The notes under the pieces were generated by a model that did no database searches, was not told the DNA's origin, and worked only from the letters and a program-made list of their open reading frames with translations. The position numbers were made by a program, and so were the translations under genes. A stretch of 15,008 nucleotides of DNA, taken from assembly GCA_031285085.1 (NCBI GenBank), contig JAITWW010000077.1, positions 1 to 15,008 of the forward strand, written 5' to 3'. The DNA comes from Candidatus Methanofilum arcanum (GTDB lineage Archaea > Halobacteriota > Methanomicrobia > Methanomicrobiales > Methanospirillaceae). Shown here one piece after another: positions 7,650-13,730 of this stretch (its first letter is position 1; each line of letters opens with the position of its first letter).

Positions 7650-8279
7650 GTGGGCCTTAGAGAATGGTTAGTTCCTCACGACGAAGAGTTTTTTGATTTA
7701 TTTGATGCACTTGCAAGCCAGATCAAACTTGGTGCTGATCATTTGGTTTGTGTTTTTACAGATTATACTGACATAAGTCAAAAGGCAATTCAGATGAAGG
7801 AGATTGAAACACAGGCTGATCAGACGACACATAAAGTCTATGATCTATTGAAGGATTCATTTACAACCCCTTTTGAACCTGATGAGATCTCAAAACTTGC
7901 AAAAGCATTTGATGATGTCATTGATTATATGCATGACACCTGTTTGCATCTTGATGAGTACAATATAGAGGCAACTGATACGTATATGGTTGAGATGGCA
8001 ACCCTGGTCCAAAAGTGTGCCATTGAGCTTCAATCAGCAGTAAGCCTTCTTCGAAATATCAAGTATCAAACAGAGATATCAACACACTGCATTGAGGTCA
8101 ATCGGCTTGAAAACGAGGTTGATGTGATTCGTGGGCGGGCACTTAAGGAGCTGTTTTTGAGTTCTGATCCAATTAGGATTATAAAATATAAAGAAGTTTA
8201 TGAAGACCTCGAAATGGCTGCTGATAAATGTGAAAGCGCGGCAAATGTGCTCTCTGATATGACAATTCGGCACGCATAG
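7650..8279 (+). CDS. DUF47 (PhoU-like) accessory protein of PiT transporter
   Basis: The 209-residue protein is of the DUF47/PhoU-like family: all-helical, with EFFDLFDALASQI near the N-terminus, IETQADQTTHKVYDLL, a TPFEPDEISKLAKAFDDVIDYMHD block around residues 72-95 and a C-terminal KEVYEDLEMAADKCESAANVL segment. The acidic and His residues in these blocks are the usual metal-binding positions of PhoU-like helical bundles. Such proteins are encoded next to PiT permeases and are thought to control or support them. Here the permease starts 2 bp after the stop. The start is a GTG with GGTGA only 3 nt upstream, a tight but plausible ribosome binding site. The length fits the family. Confidence 0.92.
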   Translation: MGLREWLVPHDEEFFDLFDALASQIKLGADHLVCVFTDYTDISQKAIQMKEIETQADQTTHKVYDLLKDSFTTPFEPDEISKLAKAFDDVIDYMHDTCLHLDEYNIEATDTYMVEMATLVQKCAIELQSAVSLLRNIKYQTEISTHCIEVNRLENEVDVIRGRALKELFLSSDPIRIIKYKEVYEDLEMAADKCESAANVLSDMTIRHA

Positions 8280-8281
8280 GT

Positions 8282-9466
8282 ATGGTTGAACTTGAACTTG
8301 CATTGATTGTGGTTGGTATCTTTCTTGCCCTTGCTTTCAATTTTGGAAATGGATTGAATGATGCTGCAAATTCCATCGCGACTGTTGTTGCAACACGGGC
8401 ACTTTCTCCAGTAAAAGCGATTTTACTTGCCTCTTTCTTTAACTTCGTTGGTCCATTTCTTTTTTCAACTGCGATTGCAAAAGCAATTGGGGCTGGTATT
8501 TTAGAAGCAGGAACACTGAGTGTATCGGTTCTGTGCATGGCTTTAGTTTCTTCAGTCCTTTTTGTTTTTCTTGCATCTTATTTAGGAATTCCAATCTCAA
8601 CCAGTCATGCACTTATTGGGGGATTGGTGGGTGCAGGGATTGCAGCTTCTGGATTATCTGGTGTTTTATGGCCAAATCTTGAAGCAGTGGAGGCCACTAT
8701 TGGATATGCTTTGCTTGGTGGCATTAGTGTCTCTCTTTTATATGCAGCTATTGGGTTTTATAAACGTGAAGATGCGAAACGACTTTTTCTTCCTGGTTTT
8801 TTAACTGGGTTTGCATGCACCGTCCCACTTTTAATGGTGACGGGAGTTGTTAAAATTTCTGGCATTTTTGCTATCATTCTTTTCATCACTGTCTCTCCCA
8901 TGCTTGGATTTTTGTCGGCATATCTGCTTGGTCTTGTTTTAATGCGCTTGTTTCGAAAAGCAAATTCAGGAAAACTGAATAGTGCCTTAGAAAAACTGCA
9001 GATTGTCTCAGCATGTGGTCAGGCAGTTGGACATGGAGCAAATGATGCACAAAATGCAATGGGTATGATTACCGCTTTACTGGTTGCAAGTGGTACTCTC
9101 ACCGTCTTTGAGGTTCCAACGTGGGTTATTGTTGCGTCATGCGCTGCGATCGCAGGTGGAACATTGCTTGGTGGTTGGCGTGTTGTTCGAAAGATGGCAT
9201 ATGGTATTACACATGTTCGACCCTATCAAGGATTTGCTGCATCTACTGGTGGTACTGGTGTGCTTGCATTGATGACTATCTTTGGTATCTCTGTGTCAAC
9301 AACCCATGCCATTGCTGGAGCAATTATGGGTGCTGGCACAACACGTGGCCATATGGCGGTGAAATGGAGTACAGTGCGTGAAATTGTTGCAGCATGGTTT
9401 TTAACGATTCCTTCTTCTGCATTTGTGGCATATGTCTGTTACAAGGTCTTTTTATTTGTACTTTGA
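8282..9466 (+). CDS. PiT-family inorganic phosphate transporter
   Basis: This 394-residue polytopic membrane protein is a cation-coupled inorganic phosphate permease of the PiT family. It shows the family's internal duplication. The first signature GNGLNDAANSIATVVATRA is at about residues 22-40, the second GHGANDAQNAMGMITALLV at about 250-268. Each is followed later by a serine/threonine-rich motif (ISTSHALIGGLVGAG and VSTTHAIAGAIMGAG). About ten hydrophobic segments are visible, with a short charged loop (YKREDAKR) in the middle. The ATG lies 2 bp after the DUF47 gene, so the two are surely co-transcribed. Sulfate transport is known for some PiT relatives, but the DUF47 partner argues for phosphate. 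Confidence 0.95.
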   Translation: MVELELALIVVGIFLALAFNFGNGLNDAANSIATVVATRALSPVKAILLASFFNFVGPFLFSTAIAKAIGAGILEAGTLSVSVLCMALVSSVLFVFLASYLGIPISTSHALIGGLVGAGIAASGLSGVLWPNLEAVEATIGYALLGGISVSLLYAAIGFYKREDAKRLFLPGFLTGFACTVPLLMVTGVVKISGIFAIILFITVSPMLGFLSAYLLGLVLMRLFRKANSGKLNSALEKLQIVSACGQAVGHGANDAQNAMGMITALLVASGTLTVFEVPTWVIVASCAAIAGGTLLGGWRVVRKMAYGITHVRPYQGFAASTGGTGVLALMTIFGISVSTTHAIAGAIMGAGTTRGHMAVKWSTVREIVAAWFLTIPSSAFVAYVCYKVFLFVL

Positions 9467-9483
9467 AAGTTCTTGCTCAATGC

Positions 9484-9503
9484 CTCTTTTTTGTGTATTT
9501 TCT
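9484..9503 (+). terminator. T-rich transcription terminator after pit
   Basis: A CTCTTTTTTGTGTATTTTCT stretch starts 18 bp after the pit stop codon. Oligo-T runs without a strong hairpin are the usual archaeal termination signal. Confidence 0.55.
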
Positions 9504-9560
9504 TATCAGTAACCTATCTACCAAAATGTGGAGAAAACAGTATGATGGAGAGAAGGTACA

Positions 9561-9589
9561 GAAGTGGTGGAAGTGGGTAGAAGTGCAGG
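9561..9589. repeat. Three tandem GAAGTG units in a purine-rich tract
   Basis: GAAGTG begins at 9561, 9570 and 9580, giving imperfect units of 9-10 bp in a stretch that is nearly all purine on the plus strand (about 9544-9589). It lies between convergent genes and so is a pyrimidine-rich tract behind the secreted-protein gene on the minus strand. It may help transcription end there. Confidence 0.4.
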
Positions 9590-9627
9590 TTCCTTTGTAT
9601 TCTCATCTCACAACATTTGACTCAGAC

Positions 9628-10026
9628 CTAAGATCCATGCGAGACTGAGAAAGCAAAGAGGCCATGTACACGATAGATCTCTGAGTTACGATGTGTTGTT
9701 GCATAAGAAGAACCCGTTGTTCCGAATTTGACTTGCGCTGAGCCACCTCTTCCCTTTGCTAAAGCCTCCTCAATTCCCCTTTGCGGCGAGAAAGAAGCAC
9801 TCGGTGCGAACCTTGCACTATCTATCAGTTGTTGCTCTAGCATATTCATACGAGAGATCTCTTCAAGATCGTGAGTGGCTCCAGGAGAGGTGATAAATGG
9901 AGGATATGTACTACATTCATCAAGTAGGCGATATGGCTCATGACATATATCAGCAGATATGGGTGTGCAGAACATGAACAGCCCGGATAGCACAAGGAGA
10001 TGTACATACGAGCTTTTCAATATCAT
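9628..10026 (-). CDS. Small secreted protein of unknown function
   Basis: I do not recognise a family. The 132-residue product begins with a Sec-type signal peptide: basic N-region (MILK), hydrophobic core LLVLSGLFMFC and a small-residue cleavage site after PISA at residue 25. The mature part of about 107 residues has two cysteines (C28 and C38), which could pair outside the cell. A leucine/methionine-bearing helix follows (LEEISRMNMLEQQLID), then a glycine/serine-rich C-terminal region with an AKGRGGSAQVKFGTTGSSY stretch. The ATG is 8 bp after the stop of the upstream regulator gene, with AAGTGAG in the gap, so the two form one transcription unit. The pairing suggests the regulator controls its own operon and this exported protein. 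Confidence 0.7.
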   Translation of the reverse strand: MILKSSYVHLLVLSGLFMFCTPISADICHEPYRLLDECSTYPPFITSPGATHDLEEISRMNMLEQQLIDSARFAPSASFSPQRGIEEALAKGRGGSAQVKFGTTGSSYATTHRNSEIYRVHGLFAFSVSHGS

Positions 10027-10034
10027 ATCTCACT

Positions 10035-10694
10035 TTATCCTTTTGCATGGGAAGAAGTAAGGATGTACTCTCTGACATCTTTTCCCAAAAACACATACGC
10101 TCTATTTTTTTTCTGTGATGAAATTTTTCCATCTCGTGCATATTTTCGCACCGTTACTGCTGACAACCCAAGATATGCAGAGACTTCATCAACAGAGTAC
10201 TCTTTATTGTCTTCAATATCGTGAAATGAACCATATGTTGGAGCTTCGATAACAGGAGATACTGGTTCTCTTTTCTTTCCAAGCATTGTTTCATCGATTG
10301 TAACAGGTGGTGAGACACTTGTTTGTATGTCTTCGAACAATGTTTTTGGCATGTTTTGTTTTTGTTCTTGTGGTTGAGAGATAAACCCTGTTTCATTATG
10401 ATGAACGAGATGCTCAGTAATCAGTTTGCGTAATGCGGCAATTTCATCTCGAAGGCTTTGAACCTCAGACTGCTCAGTATCATCCAGTTTTTCTGTTTCT
10501 TGGGTAGTTATTGTTTTATGAAACTGTCTGCGTAATGCCCACAGACATGCACGCTCAGCAGCGGCATGTTCACCCATGTACGACGCAACCATATCACGAA
10601 AGAGAGCCGAGAGGGTGCTCCCTTCTTTATCTGCAACTGCAATAAGTGCATCTACTTGTTCTTCTTCTAAGACCACTGTTATGTCAACGTTCAT
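10035..10694 (-). CDS. DNA-binding protein: ribbon-helix-helix + coiled coil + MerR/excisionase-type HTH
   Basis: The 219-residue protein seems to carry two different DNA-binding domains. Residues 1-43 fit a ribbon-helix-helix: a short strand (DITVVLEEEQ), helix (VDALIAVADKEG) and second helix (TLSALFRDMVASYM). Residues 72-95 (EQSEVQSLRDEIAALRKLITEHL) form a likely coiled coil. A polar, proline-containing linker follows. Residues 166-213 match an excisionase/MerR-type helix-turn-helix: YSVDEVSAYLGLSAVTVRKY, then ARDGKI and FLGKDVREYI. The start at 10694 is fixed by a perfect GAGGTGA. It is probably a transcription regulator, and ribbon-helix-helix proteins often repress their own promoter. 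A tandem 9-bp repeat next to the TATA box upstream could be the site. No toxin-like partner is visible; the gene directly downstream encodes a secreted protein. Confidence 0.8.
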   Translation of the reverse strand: MNVDITVVLEEEQVDALIAVADKEGSTLSALFRDMVASYMGEHAAAERACLWALRRQFHKTITTQETEKLDDTEQSEVQSLRDEIAALRKLITEHLVHHNETGFISQPQEQKQNMPKTLFEDIQTSVSPPVTIDETMLGKKREPVSPVIEAPTYGSFHDIEDNKEYSVDEVSAYLGLSAVTVRKYARDGKISSQKKNRAYVFLGKDVREYILTSSHAKG

Positions 10695-10703
10695 TGTATT
10701 TCG

Positions 10704-10710
10704 TCACCTC
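10704..10710 (-). promoter_or_regulatory. Ribosome binding site GAGGTGA of the regulator gene
   Basis: GAGGTGA on the minus strand, 9 nt before the ATG at 10692-10694, is fully complementary to the archaeal 16S 3' end and decides the start. Confidence 0.8.
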
Positions 10711-10751
10711 TATCATCGTATTGGTTCTTTGTTGTTTGTACCGTTTCACTA

Positions 10752-10769
10752 TTATCTATTTTATCTATT
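10752..10769. repeat. Perfect tandem 9-bp repeat beside the regulator promoter
   Basis: TTATCTATT occurs twice head to tail with no gap. On the minus strand it lies immediately downstream of the TATA box at 10771-10778, that is, between TATA box and expected transcription start. Tandem short direct repeats in this position are typical operators for ribbon-helix-helix repressors, so autoregulation is a reasonable inference. Confidence 0.5.
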
Positions 10770-10770
10770 G

Positions 10771-10778
10771 TTATATAT
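10771..10778 (-). promoter_or_regulatory. TATA box of the regulator-secreted protein operon
   Basis: The minus strand reads GATATATAA here, about 77-84 nt before the ATG. Transcription would begin about 25 nt downstream and leave a leader of about 50 nt containing the GAGGTGA site. Confidence 0.45.
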
Positions 10779-10851
10779 CAGATATGAAGATGTAGGAGCA
10801 AGTCAGATCTCCAGACTGAATCTGTTTGGAGTTTGGTATGATAGTCATATG

Positions 10852-10873
10852 ATCAACAGTGGAGACTGTTGAT
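10852..10873. repeat. Perfect 9-bp inverted repeat with 4-nt loop
   Basis: ATCAACAGT (10852-10860) and ACTGTTGAT (10865-10873) are perfect inverted copies around GGAG. It lies 15 bp behind the small ribbon-helix-helix gene and about 75 bp upstream of the TATA box of the next gene. It can be a hairpin terminator for the former (no T-run follows) or a dyad operator for the latter. Confidence 0.55.
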
Positions 10874-10887
10874 ACTGGCTTATGGCA

Positions 10888-11028
10888 TCATGAAAATGAT
10901 CCAGATTGCTGGCCTCTTTCCAAAAGCTTGATAATATGGTCTCTCCTCGTGAGGTTTTGCATATCTTGATCACATTCCAACTCTTTTTTCAAAAATGGTG
11001 TGAGCTCTTCTGGAATCATAACAGTCAT
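10888..11028 (-). CDS. Very small ribbon-helix-helix (CopG-like) protein
   Basis: This 46-residue frame fits a minimal ribbon-helix-helix fold. A strand MTVMIPEEL leads into a first helix FLKKELECDQ, a turn and a second helix of the TRRDHIIKLLERG type, followed by a short polar tail. Such proteins act as dimeric repressors or antitoxins. An AT-rich stretch (about 11066-11085) could supply a promoter, giving a short leader. No clear ribosome binding site precedes the ATG at 11026-11028; a second ATG lies three codons in. No toxin-like ORF lies beside it on either strand. It could also be a remnant of a larger regulator. Confidence 0.55.
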   Translation of the reverse strand: MTVMIPEELTPFLKKELECDQDMQNLTRRDHIIKLLERGQQSGSFS

Positions 11029-11113
11029 GATCTTACCATATACTGCCTACTGCCATGAGAATATTTCAAAATAAAAATATTTTTTATGCAGTTGAAGATT
11101 CATGATCTTTTTT

Positions 11114-11980
11114 TCATTTCATGTACAAATCATGAGGTTCGAGATCTATCTCCCCAATATCCAAAAAATCATCATCTGAAAGGAGTAACTCTTTTCTCTC
11201 CATGAAGGCATCATATGCAAGAAATTCGTCATGAGAGAACTCAGCATCTGGTGCATCGCCGCCTTCTAGTGCATCAACAAATCTCATTTTTTTGTCATCA
11301 TCTGAGCCACCGAAATCACCGATATCGTCAAGATTGTTCCCAAGGAGATCTGATTTAACTGAAAAATCTCCGTTTAAATCTAAAAAATCATATGCATCAT
11401 CATTTGATCTAATCTCCCCTACGATATCTGGTATTGGATCAACCTCAGGATCTCCACCAAATCCTGAAAATGCTTTCGTGTCATTCATGAATGATGTCAC
11501 ATAAGAAGCAGCTGCAACTGAGGCCACTCCTGGAGGTGAAAAAGATCCTGGAAAAGTGCCTCTCTTTTCCTCTACTGAGCTTTGGAATAGTGGGACAGGC
11601 GCAGGTATACCTTCTTCACGGCGCCGCTCCATTACATATGCAGCAATACGTTCCCGTACTGGAAGCTCTGAATGAGGGGATCGGTTTTTGATCTCTTCTG
11701 CTGGAGAAGGGAAAGACTCTGATTTCTTTTGAGTTTCTCTCTCTTTATGAGTTCCAAGAAGCATTGCTGCAACTTCTCCTGTGATTTCTTCTTTCGGGGG
11801 TAAAAAAGCACATATACAAAAGACGAAGAGAGCAACCCATCCTGCAAAGTACGCTGCAATAAGCAGAGCTTTCATCGGTGTTGGTTGAAAAAATGTTCCT
11901 GCCACCGCGGTAGCTATCAGTATAGTGACAAATGTTACCACAAAGGATGAAAGAACAAGTATATTTCGTGGTATTTTCAT
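11114..11980 (-). CDS. Two-TM membrane protein with long acidic cytoplasmic tail, unknown function
   Basis: I recognise no family. The 288-residue product has two hydrophobic helices close to the N-terminus (about 7-30 and 37-60). These are followed by about 225 hydrophilic residues, probably cytoplasmic if the short basic N-terminus also faces inward. The tail begins with charged helix (about residues 64-140: KERETQKK, VRERIAAYVMERRREEG). It becomes rich in Pro, Ser and Gly, then very acidic over the last 100 residues, with repeated DDxxDF-like patterns (NDDAYDFLDLNGDF, LDDIGDFGGSDDDKK, SDDDFLDIGEIDLE). This looks disordered and suited to protein or cation binding. The frame opens at 11998, but a TGAGG lies 5 nt before the ATG at 11978-11980, so that start is preferred. 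Confidence 0.75.
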   Translation of the reverse strand: MKIPRNILVLSSFVVTFVTILIATAVAGTFFQPTPMKALLIAAYFAGWVALFVFCICAFLPPKEEITGEVAAMLLGTHKERETQKKSESFPSPAEEIKNRSPHSELPVRERIAAYVMERRREEGIPAPVPLFQSSVEEKRGTFPGSFSPPGVASVAAASYVTSFMNDTKAFSGFGGDPEVDPIPDIVGEIRSNDDAYDFLDLNGDFSVKSDLLGNNLDDIGDFGGSDDDKKMRFVDALEGGDAPDAEFSHDEFLAYDAFMERKELLLSDDDFLDIGEIDLEPHDLYMK

Positions 11981-11985
11981 GTGTT

Positions 11986-11990
11986 CCTCA
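11986..11990 (-). promoter_or_regulatory. Ribosome binding site that selects the inner ATG
   Basis: TGAGG on the minus strand is 5 nt before the ATG at 11978-11980, inside the longer frame that starts at 11998. The outer ATG has no such site. Confidence 0.5.
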
Positions 11991-12040
11991 ACGTTCATAT
12001 GATATAACTTCTTTATACGTGCATAGTATTATTCAAGATA

Positions 12041-12055
12041 ATATTTATTTATTTG
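12041..12055 (-). promoter_or_regulatory. Probable TATA box of the acidic-tail membrane protein gene
   Basis: The minus strand reads CAAATAAATAAATAT, an AT-only box about 60-75 nt before the preferred ATG. It sits between the T-run ending the upstream transcript and the gene. Confidence 0.4.
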
Positions 12056-12065
12056 CTCTGATCTG

Positions 12066-12072
12066 AAAAAAA
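12066..12072 (-). terminator. Oligo-T terminator after the aldehyde dehydrogenase gene
   Basis: Seven consecutive T on the minus strand lie about 80 nt behind the stop of the dehydrogenase gene and just before the next promoter box, as expected for an archaeal T-run terminator. Confidence 0.45.
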
Positions 12073-12151
12073 GTAATCTATAGGTCTAACTATGCCTTGA
12101 TAGTTTTGTATATGTGCTAAAGGCAATGGTTTATGCACTTTTTAGGAACAG

Positions 12152-13612
12152 TTATGAGATGATGAGCATTTTCTCAGTTGTCATCTCACGTATAGCATAT
12201 GCCGGACCTTCACGCCCAATACCTGAGGACTTTACCCCACCATATGGCATGTGATCGAGGCGGAATGTTGGAATGTCATTTATGATAACACATCCAACAT
12301 CCAGCATTTCAAAGGCGTACCTTATCTGATCGATATGTTTTGTAAAAATTCCCGTCTGAAGTCCATATTTGGAGTTATTTGCAAGCTGGAGTGCTTCTTC
12401 AAATGTGTCATATGGAGTACATGTAATGACTGGTGCAAAGATCTCTTCAGCATTTACTTTCATATCAGGGGTTGTTTTTTCAAGTATTGTTGGTGTAAAG
12501 CAGGTTTTCGTATATGTTCCCCCATGTAACATAACTGCTCCTGCCTCTACTGCTTCGTTTATCCATGTTTTCACCTTTTTTGCAGCCTCAGGCGTTATCA
12601 TGGGACTGACTGTCACACATGGATCCCGCGGATCTCCAACGATGAGATTGGTTGTGTTGTCAAGAATCAGAGAGATCATGCGATTATATATTGTGCGTTT
12701 GATGAATACACGCTGTACTGAGATACATACCTGACCAGCATGATTAAACCCGCCTTGCACAATTCGCTTTGCAGCAGCTGCAAGGTCACTGTCATCTTCG
12801 ATAATAACTGCTGCGTTTCCTCCAAGCTCAAGCATCATGCGTGGGACAGCGCTTTGTGCACGAAGTTTCTGACCGATATCTCCACTCCCGGTAAATGAGA
12901 CAAGAGCGACACGTGGGTCACAGGTGAGCTGCATTGTTTCAGGGTGGTTGCATACTAAAATGCTGAGTGCTTGCGGAGGGAAACCTGCTGCAAGCAGCAT
13001 TTTTCCAAGCATGAGTGCAGAAAGTGGTGTTTTTGATGATGCTTTGATGATGACTGCATTTCCTGCTGCAACTGCTGGGCCGAGTTTGTGGCAGACAAGA
13101 TTGAGTGGAAAGTTAAATGGAGTGATGCCTACGATGATGCCAATTGGCACACGAACGATGGTTCCGCTTTTTCCTTCTCCCGCAGGAACGCGATCGAGAG
13201 GAATCATGGCCTCAGCATGTGTAGCTATTGCCTCAGCACAGTGTTGAATGGTGAGAATAGAGCGCTTTACCTCTTCTTCTGCAAGTGTTCGAGTTTTTCC
13301 TCCTTCCATAATGATGGTTTCAGTGAGTTCTTGTCTCATTGCCTCCATCTTGGAAGCGAGCTCGGTGAGAATTTTTATTCTTGTATGGAGGGGGAGTGTT
13401 TTTGTGATGGCAAATCCAGCCTCAGCAGATGTAAGTGCCTCAGTGATCTCTTGTGCAGTGGCACAGGAGACTCGTGTGATCTCAGCACCAGTATATGGAA
13501 AATGAACTGCAATTGTTTCGTTTGTTTTTCGGTCTTTTCCACCGATAATAATGTCCCATGTATCCGTTTTAAATGAGGTCATGTATGAATTATCTTGTAT
13601 CAATGATGTCAT
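12152..13612 (-). CDS. NAD(P)-dependent aldehyde dehydrogenase (possible lactaldehyde dehydrogenase CofA)
   Basis: This is a full aldehyde dehydrogenase of 486 residues. It shows the coenzyme region TPFNFPLNLVCHKLGPAVAAGN, the FTGSGDIG turn, the general-base Glu in LELGGNA (about residue 262), the catalytic Cys in GQVCIS (about residue 296), EEIFAPV and the C-terminal MPYGGVKSSGIGREG. It oxidises an aldehyde to the acid with NAD(P)+. The sequence is closest in feel to the GapN/lactaldehyde group. In methanogens the member MJ1411 (CofA) makes lactate for coenzyme F420, so that role is possible here. Succinate-semialdehyde or another substrate cannot be excluded from sequence. The frame opens at 13651. 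GGTGA at 13624-13628 favours the ATG at 13612, though the ATG at 13582 starts right at the conserved part. Confidence 0.9.
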   Translation of the reverse strand: MTSLIQDNSYMTSFKTDTWDIIIGGKDRKTNETIAVHFPYTGAEITRVSCATAQEITEALTSAEAGFAITKTLPLHTRIKILTELASKMEAMRQELTETIIMEGGKTRTLAEEEVKRSILTIQHCAEAIATHAEAMIPLDRVPAGEGKSGTIVRVPIGIIVGITPFNFPLNLVCHKLGPAVAAGNAVIIKASSKTPLSALMLGKMLLAAGFPPQALSILVCNHPETMQLTCDPRVALVSFTGSGDIGQKLRAQSAVPRMMLELGGNAAVIIEDDSDLAAAAKRIVQGGFNHAGQVCISVQRVFIKRTIYNRMISLILDNTTNLIVGDPRDPCVTVSPMITPEAAKKVKTWINEAVEAGAVMLHGGTYTKTCFTPTILEKTTPDMKVNAEEIFAPVITCTPYDTFEEALQLANNSKYGLQTGIFTKHIDQIRYAFEMLDVGCVIINDIPTFRLDHMPYGGVKSSGIGREGPAYAIREMTTEKMLIIS

Positions 13613-13623
13613 AGTATTATTCT

Positions 13624-13628
13624 TCACC
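13624..13628 (-). promoter_or_regulatory. Ribosome binding site GGTGA of the aldehyde dehydrogenase gene
   Basis: GGTGA on the minus strand is 11 nt before the ATG at 13610-13612. The spacing is rather long, but it lies inside the longer frame from 13651 and argues against that outer start. Confidence 0.45.
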
Positions 13629-13667
13629 AAGCAGCAGTACTTTTGATACATTTTGCCACTTTTATTC

Positions 13668-13682
13668 GTTCTATTTATGTAT
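13668..13682 (-). promoter_or_regulatory. Possible TATA box of the aldehyde dehydrogenase gene
   Basis: The minus strand reads ATACATAAATAGAAC here. A start about 25 nt downstream would fall near 13645, leaving the ATG at 13651 without a leader sequence but the GGTGA and the ATG at 13612 well placed. Confidence 0.35.
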
Positions 13683-13730
13683 TTATTGTAGTTACATTAT
13701 TTGTGTCGGTCATTGTATTGTCATAGTTCA

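Noticed and set aside
7382..7660. 92-codon plus-strand ORF before the phosphate operon
   Set aside because: It runs through the probable promoter into the start of the DUF47 gene and is Cys/Phe/His-rich as expected from chance translation of AT-rich DNA.
9394..9648. 84-codon plus-strand ORF over the end of pit
   Set aside because: It overlaps the pit C-terminus, the T-rich terminator and the GAAGTG repeat; no homology is recognised.
9628..11028. Toxin-antitoxin locus built on the ribbon-helix-helix genes
   Set aside because: No ORF of toxin size or with toxin motifs (RelE, PIN, MazF, HEPN) is adjacent; the neighbours are a secreted protein and a membrane protein.
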